Assembly: GCF_036370855.1 (NCBI RefSeq)
Contig: NC_088108.1
Coordinates: forward strand, 14,717,448 to 14,781,447
DNA: 64,000 bases
DNA from: Dromaius novaehollandiae
Taxonomy: Eukaryota > Chordata > Aves > Casuariiformes > Dromaiidae
Reading direction: 5' to 3'
Position numbers and translations under genes: made by a program. Shown piece by piece: positions 48,598 to 61,353 of this stretch. The stretch's first letter is position 1, and every line of letters starts with the position of its first letter. The notes under the pieces are model-generated. The model did not search any database, was not told where the DNA came from, and saw nothing but the letters and a program-made list of their open reading frames with translations.

Positions 48598-49337
48598 CTC
48601 CAGCGACCCCTGAGTGCTGAGCAAACCTAGTCAGCAAAGGAGAAGTGACACTGCGGACTCGCCCTGTAAGCCTCTGGGTAGCGTGGAACTGGGTTATCTG
48701 TTGAGTACGCATACTGTTGGGTGTTGAACATGCGTACTGTTATCTGTTGCCCAGCCTCTTGACCACACTGTTATTGGCTGAGGCCGTCGGTTCTGCTGTG
48801 TGACTGTGGTCTGGCACTGTTCGAATGGGCAAGGAACTAAGCCCGGGAAGGATAAAAGAGAGTAAGCTACCTACCTCTGTGTGGACTCAGACTCGCCCTC
48901 AGTTGGCCTGCAGACCAGACAACCCACCGATCAGCGGGGACGCCACTGATGGCGACCGCCAGGGAGAACCTGAATCATCCCGGCACAGCCCGAGCGTGGT
49001 GAGAAGAGTCTGGGGAAAACTGTACCGGAGGGGTGGCCCGTAAGTACAAGGAAAGGGTGAGAATGGTCACTGTACCGCGCATCCGAGAAAAGTCACTGTA
49101 CTGAGCATCCGTGGCTTAACCAGGGAGCTCTAATATGTGTATTCTATTTTCAGTTCTATTGTATTTCTAGCTTTACTATACTTTTCAGCTTTGTTATACT
49201 TGTAGATGGTTTGGTGTTAATTGTTTAGTGTTGTCATATGTAACTTCTTATACCTGCCAAATGATGATCTCTGAAGTTCAGCGCGCTAACCCAGGAATCT
49301 GACAGAATCTCAGCTGCTCCCCTGTTGGCGCATCACA
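48598..49337 (+). mobile_element. retroviral LTR A, copy 2
   Basis: This duplicates LTR A at an offset of 11,952. The LTR proper is 48646-49337 with the same polypurine tract in front. It was carried along by the segmental duplication, not inserted independently. Confidence 0.75.
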
Positions 49338-50245
49338 GTTGTGCAGGAGCTGGTAGGCTTCGAGTCTGGATTTGCTGGGAGCTGAATCAGGTCACAGCTG
49401 TGCGGGAAAGGGGCTTTGCAGCAGTTGCCACCACTTGCGCCTGTCAGGGCGCGCGGAGCAGCAGAGGAGGGCAGCAGGCTGCCCGAGCACCGCTGGGGCG
49501 CAGGCAGTGGCTGTGGCGGGGAGGGGGCTTTGCTGCACGGGGCAGCGGGACAGAGCGCCCGCCGCCTCCAGCCCCGGCGCCGCAGCCGGGCTCCGGCTGT
49601 GCCCGCACGGCTGCTGCCGAGGCCCCGAGGCCTGGCCACCGGGACACTCTGCAGCCCCGCATTGGAAAGCCCCATTACTTGGATTTAGAAATCCTAGTTA
49701 GTGGGATTTAACCCATTCAAGAGTGCCACCGGCACAGCCGCGGAGCGCAGACAGGCCGCGAGCCGCCGGCAGGGTGGCAGCGCTTCCCGGCCCTGGTGGG
49801 TGGGCACGAGTGCGGCGTGCCCGGGAGCCAGCGTGAAAGCGCGGGGAGCGAGCGCGGGGCTGCCGGCCTGCGGGGCTGTGAGGGGCTCTCGTAGCCGGCG
49901 TCCCCCGCGCTGCCGCTCGCCCAGGAGCGCTCCTGGCCAAAGCCCTCGGGCCCGGCCATGTTGGCACTGGAGCGCGTGCGAGTGGAGGAGCTCTGTGCCC
50001 CAAGGCCTGTGGGTGGGAGAGATCCCCCCCACCCCCGGCCCCCGCGAGCTGCTCTAAGGAAACACCACTCTGGCGCTGCGTGAGCTCTGCCTCCTCTCCG
50101 TCTTTATTGCCCAGGGGCCTCCTCGTGCAGGTGGCCGGGCGCGATGATGGCACCGGCCCGAGACGGAGGAGCACGGTGCGGGCAGGCTGGGCGGAGGGAC
50201 GGTGCCGTGGCCTGGTGTCGGTGCCCAGCCCGAGATGCCACCCGT

Positions 50246-51980
50246 TCAGGCCTTGTCGCCGGTTGGTGCTTCGAGCCTGCCCGTGCCAGGCGCGCCTGCG
50301 TCTGCGGTGTTCTCCTCCTGCGTGGTGGCACTGAAATGGAAGCCGGGGTTGTGTGCAGTAGCTCTCTGAAGGGCACACTGGCCAGCCCCAAGGGAAAGGG
50401 AGCAGGAGAATACGCCCTTAAGCTGCCCCCAGAGGCCCCAAAGCAAGCCCGCCCTTGAAAGGGGCGCAGCGTAGCCTGAGCAAGGTGTCTTCTGCTTTTG
50501 TGGTGGCGATTACCTGTCACTGGAAGAGCTTCTGCTGAACTCTCCCATGCCCGGTGTAGGAGGCAGGGATGGGAGAAGGCCGCCATACGGATTGTCGTCT
50601 TCATTGCCCCAGATGTTGCAGAGCTCTAGGCTTGCTGCGCTCGGAGAAGCACACCTGGAGCAGGTACACTGCAGGCTGCTGTGAAGCTGGAAATAACACA
50701 TTAGCAGATGAGCTTTGTGTTGGTGCGAGTTTGAAGAGGGGAAGGTTTGAAGGGACTTGCTCGGATGGAGCTTTTTGTCCTGGAGGCAGGACAGAACTCA
50801 CCTCTCCGCAGTGGCAGCGGTAGTGGCAAGCGGATGCCTCGGCATCGTCCTCTGGAGACCTAGGAATCGTACCGAGAGGTATGGTAAAGGATTTTTAGTT
50901 GTCCTTTTGAAAGGAAGCGCGCTCCCTAGGAGGGAACTTGTGCTCTGTTCCATTTGCCAGGGAAAGGGTTAAAATGCCGGCCTGGGAGCTTTCTGGGAAG
51001 CCTTGAGAGTACCTGTGGGCTTCAGGTAAGCACTTTGTGCAGCTGTGTAATGGCTGCCTTGCAGGTGTGCTGTTCTTGTTGCCATGCCCACATTGGAAGC
51101 TGCTGTGCAAGGTGTATCACTTTGCAAGGGGTGTGAATTTCAAACATTACCTTTCTTTCCTGGTCTTGAGTCGGTAGTAGAGCCAAACGCAGAACGCAAA
51201 GAACAACGTCAAGATGACGAGCGTCAAAGTGTTGGCGACGATGACGACAACAGTTCTGCGTTTTGGAGGGCTGGGGTCAGCCTCTGCAGAACCCTTGGGG
51301 GAGAGTACTGCAAAACAGTGGCCAGAGATCAGCGTTTAATATAAACGTGCATGCTGTGGTAGGTGAAAGGTAGGAAGGGGAGGGCTGAAGCGTGAAGAGC
51401 CCAAGCGCAGCGGCACACGCATCACAGCCGTGGGGACGTGGCATCCCAGCACGTGCGGGATGCCATGTGGTATCCTAGTTTGGTGCCGTGCATTGAGAAA
51501 ACGCCCCATTCTTCTCTTCTCCCCCCTGCTCCTTTTGGTGCGTTTTGCTCCTCCTCTCTCCCTCCTTCCTGCGCTGGGAGAAAGGGAAGCAGGAGCCTGC
51601 TGTCACGAGCGAGACCCGCTCTTGTGCTGGGCCGAGGCTCGGCAGATGCTTGTGTGTGCCCAGGGCGGGCAGCGCAGGAGGGCGGCGCAGAAGGCTGTGG
51701 AAAGCCGCGTCTCTGCAGAAGAGCTCCTCCTCAAGTGTTCTCAGCTTTGGAAGGGAGCCCCCTATTCTGCCTGTGCCCCCAGGTGCTGGTAGGGGCCCGT
51801 GGGAGCGCTGCCTTGCCCCTGGAGATTCACCCTTAGACAATGTTAGTGGGGGAGAGGAGGTCTTGCGTCGGAGTACGTACCTTCAGACAGCACCGAAGCC
51901 TCTCTTTCCCCAGGTATGGGGACCCCGTGTACAAGAAGAGTACACAGGAGAAGGCACACCAAGGCAGAGCAGCCAGCCAT
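50246..51980 (-). CDS. unrecognised type I membrane protein, copy 2
   Basis: The exons are 51881-51980, 51151-51307, 50802-50859, 50514-50668 and 50246-50363, all 11,952 bases from copy 1 with unchanged splice sites. The encoded protein is identical to copy 1. The one coding difference I found is silent: a Leu codon in the signal peptide, CTC in copy 1 and CTT here. Introns differ at several positions. Promoter, polyadenylation signal and flanking LTRs are also duplicated, so the copy could be expressed. Confidence 0.6.
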
Positions 51981-52689
51981 GTCTGCTGGTACTCCCAAAG
52001 CTGTGTGCGCAAATGAGGCCTGCCCGGCAACGGGGCCCTGGGTTGCCCTGGCGGTGCTGTGACATCGCCGGCGGGCGTGCAGACCTTGTGAAGGTGTCAG
52101 GAGCTCCTCACAATGGGCCGCTGAGCGTGCGCGCGGCCTGCCAGCTCCTTCCCAGTCACCCTGCACAGGCGTGACCTCAGTGCCACCGGCTGTTTGTTGT
52201 AGGCCGTGCTTCTCCTGAGCGCCGTTTGGCGGGGAGGCGGTCTTTCACGGAGCCGGGCAGGCTGTGCAGACGAGCCTCTGCAGGGCCTGACGAAAGCTAG
52301 GGAGGATGCGCAGGAGCAGGCTGGGAGACTGTCTGGCTCCGTGCATTTCCCCACAGTAAAACAGTAGCCACAGGAAAACACTAGGCACGTTAAGGGAGTG
52401 TTTAAATGGGTACGTCTGCTTTAGACCCCACGACAGGCAGGGGCTTTCCTTTCCCCGAAGAAAGGAAGGCGGCTGTGACCCCCCCCCCCACCCCTTGCTC
52501 TCGGGCTGACACACTGCCCCGGCAAGGCAGCAAAAGCCACATTCCAAAATTCATTTTCGGGGTGCCGTGCTCCCTGGTATTGCTACCTTAGTATAATCCT
52601 TGCACTCCAGTTGGAAATAGCGTGTGGGCTGTGGCCCCATAATGCTGATATACAAGCCATGGAAGCAGTTACCCAGCGAGGGCAGTTGA

Positions 52690-52971
52690 CCTGGAAAAAA
52701 CAATAGTGAATCTGTAACCACAGAAGTGATAGAAAACACACCCATCGATGCCTTAACGCTTTTAAATGAAGACATACACAATATTGGCCAAATTACTGTA
52801 CAGAATCATTTCACACTTGACTGTTTGCTAGCCTCTCAAGGAGCAGTGTGTGCCTTAACTAATGACAGTTGCTGTTTTTATGTTAACCATTTCCATCAGA
52901 TTACTACTGATGTATATCAGATAGCCAACCGCACTAAAGTTTTGCATATCGTTGGGGAGGACCTCCAGTGA
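52690..52971 (+). pseudogene. endogenous retrovirus env remnant, copy 2
   Basis: This duplicates the fragment in copy 1 at an offset of 11,951, with one replacement (Thr to Ile) before the CX6CC motif. It has the same truncations. Copy 3 of this fragment lies outside the window. Confidence 0.75.
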
Positions 52972-53010
52972 CCCCTGAGTGCTGAGCAAACCTAGTCAGC
53001 AAAGGAGAAG

Positions 53011-53641
53011 TGACACTGCAGACTCGCCCTGTAAGCCTCTGGGTAGCGTGGAACTGGGTTGTCTGTTGACCACCCTGTTGGTATCCATCCTGTTACCGGC
53101 TGAGGCCATCGCTTCTGTTGTGTAACCGTGGTCTGGCACTGTTTGATTGGATGAAAAACCCTAAGCCTCTGAAGGACAGAAGAAAGCCACATACCTCTGT
53201 GTGGACTCAGTCTCACCCTCACTTGGCCTGCACACCCAGCAACCCACCCATCAGCAGGGACACCCCGATGGCAACTGCCAGGGAGAACCTGAATCATCCC
53301 AGCATAGCTTGAGCACGCTGAGAACAATCTGGGGAAAACCGTACTGGAGAGGTGGTCCATAAGGACAAGGAAAGGCTGAGAACGGTCACTGTACCGTGCA
53401 TCTGTGGCTTAACCACAGAGCTCTGATATGTGCATTCTGTTTTCAGTTCTTTACTTTTTAGCTTTGTTAGACTTGTAGATGGTCTGGTGTAAGTTGTTCA
53501 GTGTTGTCCAGTGTCCGTCGTATGTGTGTAACTGCTTAGCTCTAGTAAATTCTTACACTTGACAAATGATGATCTCTTGAGTTCAGTGCAACTAACCCGA
53601 ATCTGAAAGAATCTCCGACGCCCCTCTATTGGCGCGTCACA
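53011..53641 (+). mobile_element. retroviral LTR B, copy 2
   Basis: This duplicates LTR B at an offset of 11,951, with the same length and the same degraded promoter. The array junction to copy 3 follows 103 bases later. Confidence 0.78.
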
Positions 53642-54625
53642 GTCAACAAAACCACCTTGGATAAAACAGTGAGTAGGCTACACCCTGCTTACGGAATATA
53701 GTCCTTGTCTCAAACAGGCCCGCAAGTTTCACTGTTAAAGTGAAACAGGTTTGTTGCCTGGGTTCAGCAACAGTTCAGCATCCTGGGCAGGGCACTCCCC
53801 TTCCTCACCACTCCCATCCCTGCCTCTATACCCCCACCCCAAATCCACCAAAGACACTCTCCAAGCACTTCAAATGCAACTCTGACACTTCTCTTCAGTG
53901 GCAGAATTATTTCAGCCTCAGCCTCCAAACCCCTTCAGTAATACTTCTCAAACACCACTCAGCTTAGGAATCCCCATCCCTAATGATGAAGACCCCCACC
54001 CCCACCAGCCCAAAAAGTACTGACAGCAAAGCCATTCAAAATCCTGCAAGGCACATTCAAACACGAGAGCATCCCACTGTTATCTCGGCAGTCACTTGCC
54101 TTCTGGGCCATTTTACACTGTACTTGTCTTCCTTTATCACCTCCGGTTTCAAATTCACACATACACAGTCACAAAATAAAGACTGGCCATTCAGAATGTA
54201 AGGAGGCAAGACTACAGGCTACTTCATCTCAGCATTAAGCTCAAATATCACAAGAAACAGCTAAGCCAAGAGATGCTGTTCTGAGAAACTTCCCCACATA
54301 AACAGATGCTTTGCTTCAGACTGACCTAGCCAGGTGGCAAACTCACTAATTCAGACACACATACAAGTTCTGCCAATTGCTGTAATGTTAAGAAACAAAC
54401 GGATACATGCATATCCGCTTGGGCCCTAATGGGTGCACTTTTGCGTCTGTAACTAGAGACCCTGGATAAATAGGGAAAAAAAGAAAGCATGTATTACGAC
54501 CACGAGTTTCACTTCACACCAGCAAAAGCTGAAGGAGGCTTCAGAACTTCACACACCACCCCCAGGTGCCCTCCATGTCGGCAGGCTTCCCAATTACAGC
54601 CCACATTCCCAGCCCAGGCACTCAC

Positions 54626-56656
54626 CTGAGCACTGTCCCCCAAGGCTGAAGGCAGTTGCTGGCTGTGTTGTTTGTTGCTCCTAGGGTGGCAGCAGCGGTG
54701 GCAGCGGCAGCAGGCGCTGCTCCAAAGGTCAACCCCGCGGGCGCTGCTTGCGGGGCCGCACTGCTTACGGTGCTGATACTGAAGCTGGGTGTTGCTGCCT
54801 GGGTTGCACTACCACTGGAAAAAGTAAACCCTCCAGTTGTCCCAGACCGAGTGGTAGTGGCGGTGGTACCAGCAGAGCCAAAAACAAAGCCAGAGGGGGC
54901 TGCTGCTTGCCTTGAGGGCGCACTAGCCGGTACAGAGCCGCCGAACCCAAAGCCTCCTGTGATACCTGCAGCTTGAGTTGTGCTACTGCCTCCCAAGTTT
55001 AATTTGGGTGCCTTTCCCCTAGGAAAAAAAAAAAAAAAAAAAAAAGTAAGGTAATCTGAGACATATATCCAGTGAACTACTAAGAATCAGCTTTCTTACA
55101 AAGTATTTACTGACAGCAGAGAACATCTTAATTTCAGAGATGTGCACTTCAGGTTCCTACTTCAAGCTAACTGCAGCCCAGTTTTGACACAGATCGCACT
55201 ACAATTCCTGTCATACAGACTCCACCAAGTCCACTTTTACTGACTCCTCCTTAATTACCTCCTCCCACCAAGGTATTTACATCACCATGAATGTTTCAGA
55301 ATAAGTTTCTTCTCTCAGACCTTACACATCCTTGTCACCTCCTCTGCTTCAAACTAACACAAGACTTTCTTCCAGCTGCCTTCCCACTGCTAGCCTCCAT
55401 CCAACTCCCTTTCCACCGTTCTCGGGTGGAAAAGTTATTTTAAATTTAACAAACAAAAACAGTACGATGATGACAAAAGGCCTTCCTGAGCAGCAGCTGC
55501 ATATTTGGAAGAAAGAAGGAAAGAACATAAGCTAAGAAGGAAAGAGTGTATTTTTTGAAAAAGTGAAGCCATTCTTTCGTATGATTTTCCACTAGTATAA
55601 CTGCCCCAGGGACCCTCAGAAATGGCACTATTCTGTAAAGTAAAACTGAAAAGCAAAAATGCCAATAACCTCAATTACTTACCAGCTCCAGTCTCTCCCC
55701 TTTCCCAGCCACAAGGCAGATGACAAAGTAAAACTACAGCTCGCACCTGCCTAACACCTCTTTTCCATTGCTATCAATAAGATGCTGGTTCTTGGTAACC
55801 TTCATTCTACCTTACTAACATGACCTGAGGAGCACTGCTCGGGCAAAAGCAGAGCAAGCAGGATTTCCCTGGGCTGTTTCATCACATTTTTCCACTTCAG
55901 AAGTGGGACTATCTGGAAAGACAAATGATTCTACCAATTCCCATTCCAGGGTTTACAGTGTCTTAAAAGGACTGAAGTCCTGCTTGGGAAAGGACAGATT
56001 CTGAGCACCCCAAGTTTTAATCACAACAGAACAGGCGCACCATGCAAAAGCTCAAATTCTCCTTTTTCTTAACCAGCATGGACTCATGTCTCCAAAGCAG
56101 CAGCATAAACATACAACTTTCAGCAGTGGAATAAGTCACAGGATTGACTGGTCTTGATAGCCCGTGGAAAAGTGAATGGAGAGAAAGAACAGGCCCCAGT
56201 AAACACCTACGGATGTGCTGCACTGCAGCACAGGCTCACCCCGCAACAGCAGCGGCCTCGCTCTGTTCTGAGGTACTTTCCCAGGCGCCTCCAAAGCAGC
56301 AGGCCGCTCGGCAGCGCCGCCACCTCCCCCCCCGCCCCCCCGCGGCGGCGGGCGCTGGGCCGCGGGACTCACCCCAGCGAGAACACGGCCCCGGCCGGCG
56401 CCGCCGTGGCGGCGGGCTGCGTGCCGAAGCTGAAGCCGGCGGGCTGCGCGGTGCTGGCCGGCGTGCTGAGGGAGAAGAGCCCGGCCGGCTGGCTGCTGGC
56501 GGGCGTCTGCGCCGCCGTGCCGAAGCTGAAGCCTCCCGAGGCGGCGGAGGTGGAGAAGGAGAAGCCCGTCGCGGCCGTGGTGGCGGCGGCCGTCTTCGGC
56601 ACGCCGAAGGTGAAGCCGCCTCCCGCCGCGCCCGACCCGAAGCTGAACTGGTTCAT
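54626..56656 (-). pseudogene. p62 exons 1-2, duplicated 5' fragment, copy 3
   Basis: Exon 1 (56373-56656) is intact. Exon 2 (54626-55018) carries the same 4-bp frameshift as copy 2 (near 54671-54674). The A tract next to its acceptor is 22 long, against 15 in copy 1. No downstream p62 exons are present in this unit. Confidence 0.85.
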
Positions 56657-56844
56657 GGCTGCCGGCGGCCTGCGAGAGAAGGGGCGCGCCGCCGTCAGCC
56701 CTCGGGGGCGGGGGGGCGCCCCACGGCCCCGGCCCGCGGCTGAAGCGACGTGCGGGGGCGCGGCTCGCCGCCCACCGGGGCTGCGGCACCGGCCGAGGGC
56801 AGGGCAGGGCAGGGCGACGGGGCCGGGGCGGCGGCCCCGAGCAC

Positions 56845-57130
56845 CTACCGGACCGACGGCGACGGCGACAGCCCCTCCCCGCCGCCAGCTCCCGCTCCCT
56901 GCACGGCGCGCGCGCCCGCTGAGGACGCTTTTTACGTTGCTTCCGGCCGGTAGACAGTGACGCAACTGCTCTGCGCCCGCCCCTCGCCCCGCCGCCCAGG
57001 CGCCGGCCGGGCTCTCACCGCTCCGAAAAACTATTGGCTCTCCCTGCCGCCGCTCATCGGACACCACGCCGCATTGGCTCACGGGGCGAGGCGGAGCGGC
57101 GGGCTCCTCGTTACTGTGGCAACGGAGGAC
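56845..57130. promoter_or_regulatory. bidirectional promoter, copy 3, with X-box
   Basis: This duplicates the p62/DNAAF6 promoter. The CCAAT boxes (from 57033 and 57073) and the X-box (57110-57123) are unchanged. About 50 bases to the right it carries an expanded GGGGCC tract not found in copies 1 and 2. Confidence 0.6.
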
Positions 57131-57171
57131 GCGGCCGGTGCCGGGTGACGGTTGCAGGCGGCGGTACGGCC

Positions 57172-57219
57172 GGGGCCGGGGCCGGGGCCGGGGCCGGGGC
57201 CGGGGCCGGGGCCGGGGCG
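57172..57219. repeat. GGGGCC hexanucleotide expansion, copy 3 only
   Basis: Seven perfect GGGGCC units plus one imperfect unit are present. Copies 1 and 2 have a single unit at the same place (about 33253 and 45237). It lies about 50 bases right of the X-box, in or near the DNAAF6 5' untranslated region. Confidence 0.9.
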
Positions 57220-58428
57220 CCCTGGCGCCCGCTGAGGCGGCTGCTCGCTGCGTGGCGTGGCGTGGCGTGGCGTGGCGTGGGCCGGGCGGCCGCGGGAGGC
57301 CGGGGCCTGGGGCGGGGTCTCCGGGGCGGTGTCTCCGGGGCGGTGTGCGGCTGGAAGCGGCCGGGGCACCGCGGGCTTCTGTCGACGCAGAGCGGTGCAG
57401 GCCGTGGCGCTTCCAGAACGTTCCGTGGAGGCGGGAGGCTGCACCGGGCACATGCTGCTGCGGGACCGCTGCTGCAGGGGAGGTGTTCGACCCGGAGCTG
57501 CTGGCAGCTCCCTGCGGTGGCCGGGGAGAGCTGTCCTTCCCTCGCCCCTCCTCCCTTTCTCTCCCGCCCCCGGCTTCCCCCTCTAGGCCCGTCGTTGGGT
57601 TTTGTGTTTTGCAGCAGGTTATTTGGTGGTTTCAGCGCTCTGTATGACGGGGATGGTTAAATTGCCCACTCTCAGAGCTGTCTGGTCGGGATGAGTGAAG
57701 CTGTGCTTTAAAGACGTTAAGATGCTACATGAATGGGACTATATGGTTATATGTAAATTCACTGAGTTAATTGCTAAGTCCAATCTCCGTTCCTGGATAG
57801 CGAGAACCTGGGCTAAAGGAGGAAGACAATGCTAGATAATACAGTACTACTGGTTACAAAGCAAAGCTGTTTTCCATGGGGGCAGCTTAGATCTCTCTGC
57901 ACCTCACTTCCCTGTGCTTTAGGTTGTTGGAGGGCGTACCGACTTGCCTGGGGCACTGTGCAAAGGCCCAAGACAGCTTGGACCTAGAGCTGGGCCTCTC
58001 CTAAGCCTCCCTGGAACAAGGAGGCCAGAGAACCTGGCGTGGAGACCCCTGCCTGGCTCCTCAGGGAGACAAATATAGTCCAGAATGCCAAATCGAAACC
58101 TGCAACAAGAAATTCTGCTGCCCTCAACCTGGCCACAGGAGCAGAAAATCCATGTTTGGATGGAGCTGTGCCAGAGCTAATAAGCACTGTTAGACTTGAG
58201 CAGGCTCCACAACAAGTGCTTGTGGAGCAAAAGAGTCAATAACTTGGTTACGGACAGGGGAACATTGATTATATTCCACTGTACACGTTGGCATCTCATG
58301 TAAGTTTTTGGGCAAAGTTTATCCTTCTAGAGCACAGCAGGAAAATTGTTTGCATTTGAGGAAGGACAGTATAGAAAAGGTGGTGTTCTTTCTTCATCTG
58401 TCACTTGTTTTTTCTGCGCAGGTAAGCT

Positions 58429-58530
58429 ATGGATATGGATATAGATAGTATTTCCTCAGTCTCTTCTCTGCAGTCCCTTGCCAAGCTACTTAGTGATGCT
58501 CAAGAAGAAGATGACGACGACGACGACGGG
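58429..58530 (+). CDS. DNAAF6: DNAAF6 first coding exon, copy 3
   Basis: This exon encodes the same 34 residues as copy 1, with six Asp codons, and keeps the same splice signals. If the array ends soon after the window, a copy at or beyond this one would be the unit contiguous with the rest of DNAAF6. That cannot be seen here. Confidence 0.72.
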
Positions 58531-60613
58531 GTGAGTCTTCCACAAGAAATGCTGCTGCTTCTACATGTTGTACCACAGTCTCACCTTGTTAACTAAGAAG
58601 CAAATTTGGCTTTTCCCAGGGTGAGTAAAGAAAGCCTTATGCAGCTTTGGACTGACTGAAACAGCTAGAAGGTATTTGTAGGGTAAGAAGCTCCTGAGGG
58701 AGAAAGTAAGGAAGATGCCCCAGGAATAGGAGGCGAGATTGTGAGCATGGAATGGGAGGAAGATTTATTTTCTCAGCCTAAAGGAAATGAGAACATGCAG
58801 TTGAAAGAGTGTTAGATACTTCAGACTTCCCCCTACTTTTCCCTGAAGTCTGCCAGAGATGAAGGCAATTACAACTAGATACAAAGGACTTCATATGAAG
58901 GAAAAAGTTGCTGCTTAACTTCTGAGTAGAGACTAAAATATCCAGAGGCAACTGAGTGTGCTAATTCTGCATGTCAGACACTGAAGAACTGTAGAGATAA
59001 TTGATCACTGAAGTACAATATTATCCCTTATCCCTTCTTCTTTATGTCATTTCTTTTACAGACGCTTACTGTAGAAACAGTTGTCAGACAGGAAAGAATA
59101 GAAGAGCTGAAAGGCTCGGTATCACATTGCAAGTCCCTGGATACCTCATTTTAATTTCTGGCAATGGTTTCCTTCAGGTTTGAGTAGATCCAGAAAGTTT
59201 TGTTTACCTAACACATACACATGCTTGTTCTCCAGCGGCTTAGCAAAAAACTAAGTATTGAAACTCTTCAGATATTGTTCCAAAAATTCTATTCAGTTAT
59301 TACTTCTATACAACACCTAACTAAAAAAAAAAAAAAACAAAGAAAAAAAAGAAAAAGTTTAAGTAGAACTGATTCAGTTGTTTTAAAGTACTGGGTTTTG
59401 TGCAGAGAAACATCAAATCAACCCCGAGGGCACAGCTATACTAGGATCATTTTGACACTATTTCTACAGCAGCATTTTCTTCCCCAAAGTAAACTATACA
59501 AGAGAGAAAACGTTGCACACAGGTCTCCCCAATAGACGTGGCCAGCAGGGCTGAATTAATCAAGGCAGGAAGACTGCAACGTCCAATGTCACTAGCCCAG
59601 AAAAAGCCCTCAGAAGAAAGGCCAAAAGTTGAATAAAACGGAGCTTTGAACGATAGGCAGGCTCTTTCAGATTCGACGCCGACAAACAATAATCAAAACC
59701 CAGTCTGCAAATTGTTTCACGACATCACCTTGACAGCTAAACATCTGTCCAAAGGGTCATTCAAATGACAGAAACTCCCATGCGAGCTTCAGGAAAACAT
59801 CCTCTTGCTGTAAGAGAACTGTTCAGTCTAATCTCAATGTCCTGATTTCCAAACATCTCATTCCTGAGTTTAAATATTAAATATTTCATTTAATTGAAAA
59901 TAGTTGCTCATTCTAACATACCAAGAGTGTGAGGACATTTTTCAGGCAATGTTTTTTTCAATTCTGTATTGTGAATTCTTTGCCACCAGGCGGAAGTGCA
60001 GCAACACAGCTCATCACAGGTCGGATTTTTCTTTCCCCAAGACATCCAGTTTCAGAGCACCTTCAAAACTGTTACTAAATATTTAGTGTCAGGTGTATTT
60101 CTTTATTTGTCCACTTTTCAGTTTGTCTCAGTTCAGGTTTCGCAACCTTGCCTTCTAAATCCTATCCATCTAACCATGCAAGTGCATCTAGAGACTGATA
60201 CTTGAGTATGTAAGACTCTACTACTATGGCTTTCTATGAAGATTTCCTCTGTGCAAGGAAATGATTGCTGCCATATGCCTATCCGATGATGCCAAAATCT
60301 CTTGTCGTAATTCACCATTTCCAGTGTTGGCTTCCAGCCTCATCGGCTTTCTTAGTAATAAGGTGTGTACATAGTCGTAGTTTAAGAGAGAAGAATCAGG
60401 TGGGTCTGTGCGCGTCTAGATGAAAAAGTACGTATGTATGTATGCAGCTATACTGCCATCTGGCAGTATTTGGGAATGATGACACACAGGCAACTGTGGG
60501 ACTCAGGATGGCGCGGCCCATGGAAGAGGGGTTTGCGCTGGGGTGCTCCCCAAGAGTTAAGGAACCCCGGTGCACCACGGCCGGAGTCACCACACTGTGG
60601 GGTTGCTGTAGCC

Positions 60614-61353
60614 CTCCAGCGACCCCTGAGTGCTGAGCAAACCTAGTCAGCAAAGGAGAAGTGACACTGCGGACTCGCCCTGTAAGCCTCTGGGTAGCGT
60701 GGAACTGGGTTATCTGTTGAGTACGCATACTGTTGGGTGTTGAACATGCGTACTGTTATCTGTTGCCCAGCCTCTTGACCACACTGTTATTGGCTGAGGC
60801 CGTCGGTTCTGCTGTGTGACTGTGGTCTGGCACTGTTCGAATGGGCAAGGAACTAAGCCCGGGAAGGATAAAAGAGAGTAAGCTACCTACCTCTGTGTGG
60901 ACTCAGACTCGCCCTCAGTTGGCCTGCAGACCAGACAACCCACCGATCAGCGGGGACGCCACTGATGGCGACCGCCAGGGAGAACCTGAATCATCCCGGC
61001 ACAGCCCGAGCGTGGTGAGAAGAGTCTGGGGAAAACTGTACCGGAGGGGTGGCCCGTAAGTACAAGGAAAGGGTGAGAATGGTCACTGTACCGCGCATCC
61101 GAGAAAAGTCACTGTACTGAGCATCCGTGGCTTAACCAGGGAGCTCTAATATGTGTATTCTATTTTCAGTTCTATTGTATTTCTAGCTTTACTATACTTT
61201 TCAGCTTTGTTATACTTGTAGATGGTTTGGTGTTAATTGTTTAGTGTTGTCATATGTAACTTCTTATACCTGCCAAATGATGATCTCTGAAGTTCAGCGC
61301 GCTAACCCAGGAATCTGACAGAATCTCAGCTGCTCCCCTGTTGGCGCATCACA
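60614..61353 (+). mobile_element. retroviral LTR A, copy 3
   Basis: This duplicates LTR A at an offset of 23,968. The LTR proper is 60662-61353. It was carried along with the third unit. Confidence 0.75.

Larger units (their letters stand above)
41794..53744. repeat. tandem segmental duplication, copy 2 (11,951 bp)
   Basis: This unit repeats copy 1 in the same orientation, with an offset of 11,970 at its left end and about 11,951 at its right end. Differences seen are a 4-bp insertion in p62 exon 2, a longer A tract beside it, two extra GAC codons in DNAAF6 exon 1, a 42-bp deletion near 46937, and scattered substitutions. Confidence 0.97.

Noticed and set aside
57172-57219. C9orf72-like locus because of GGGGCC repeat
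   Set aside because: Only the hexamer is shared. The flanking genes are p62 and DNAAF6, so there is no homology to C9orf72.
56369-57451. 360-codon minus frame ending in the p62 N-terminus
   Set aside because: The part upstream of MNQFSF is CpG-island 5' DNA opened by copy 3 indels. An acceptor directly precedes the p62 ATG, and copies 1 and 2 do not keep the frame.
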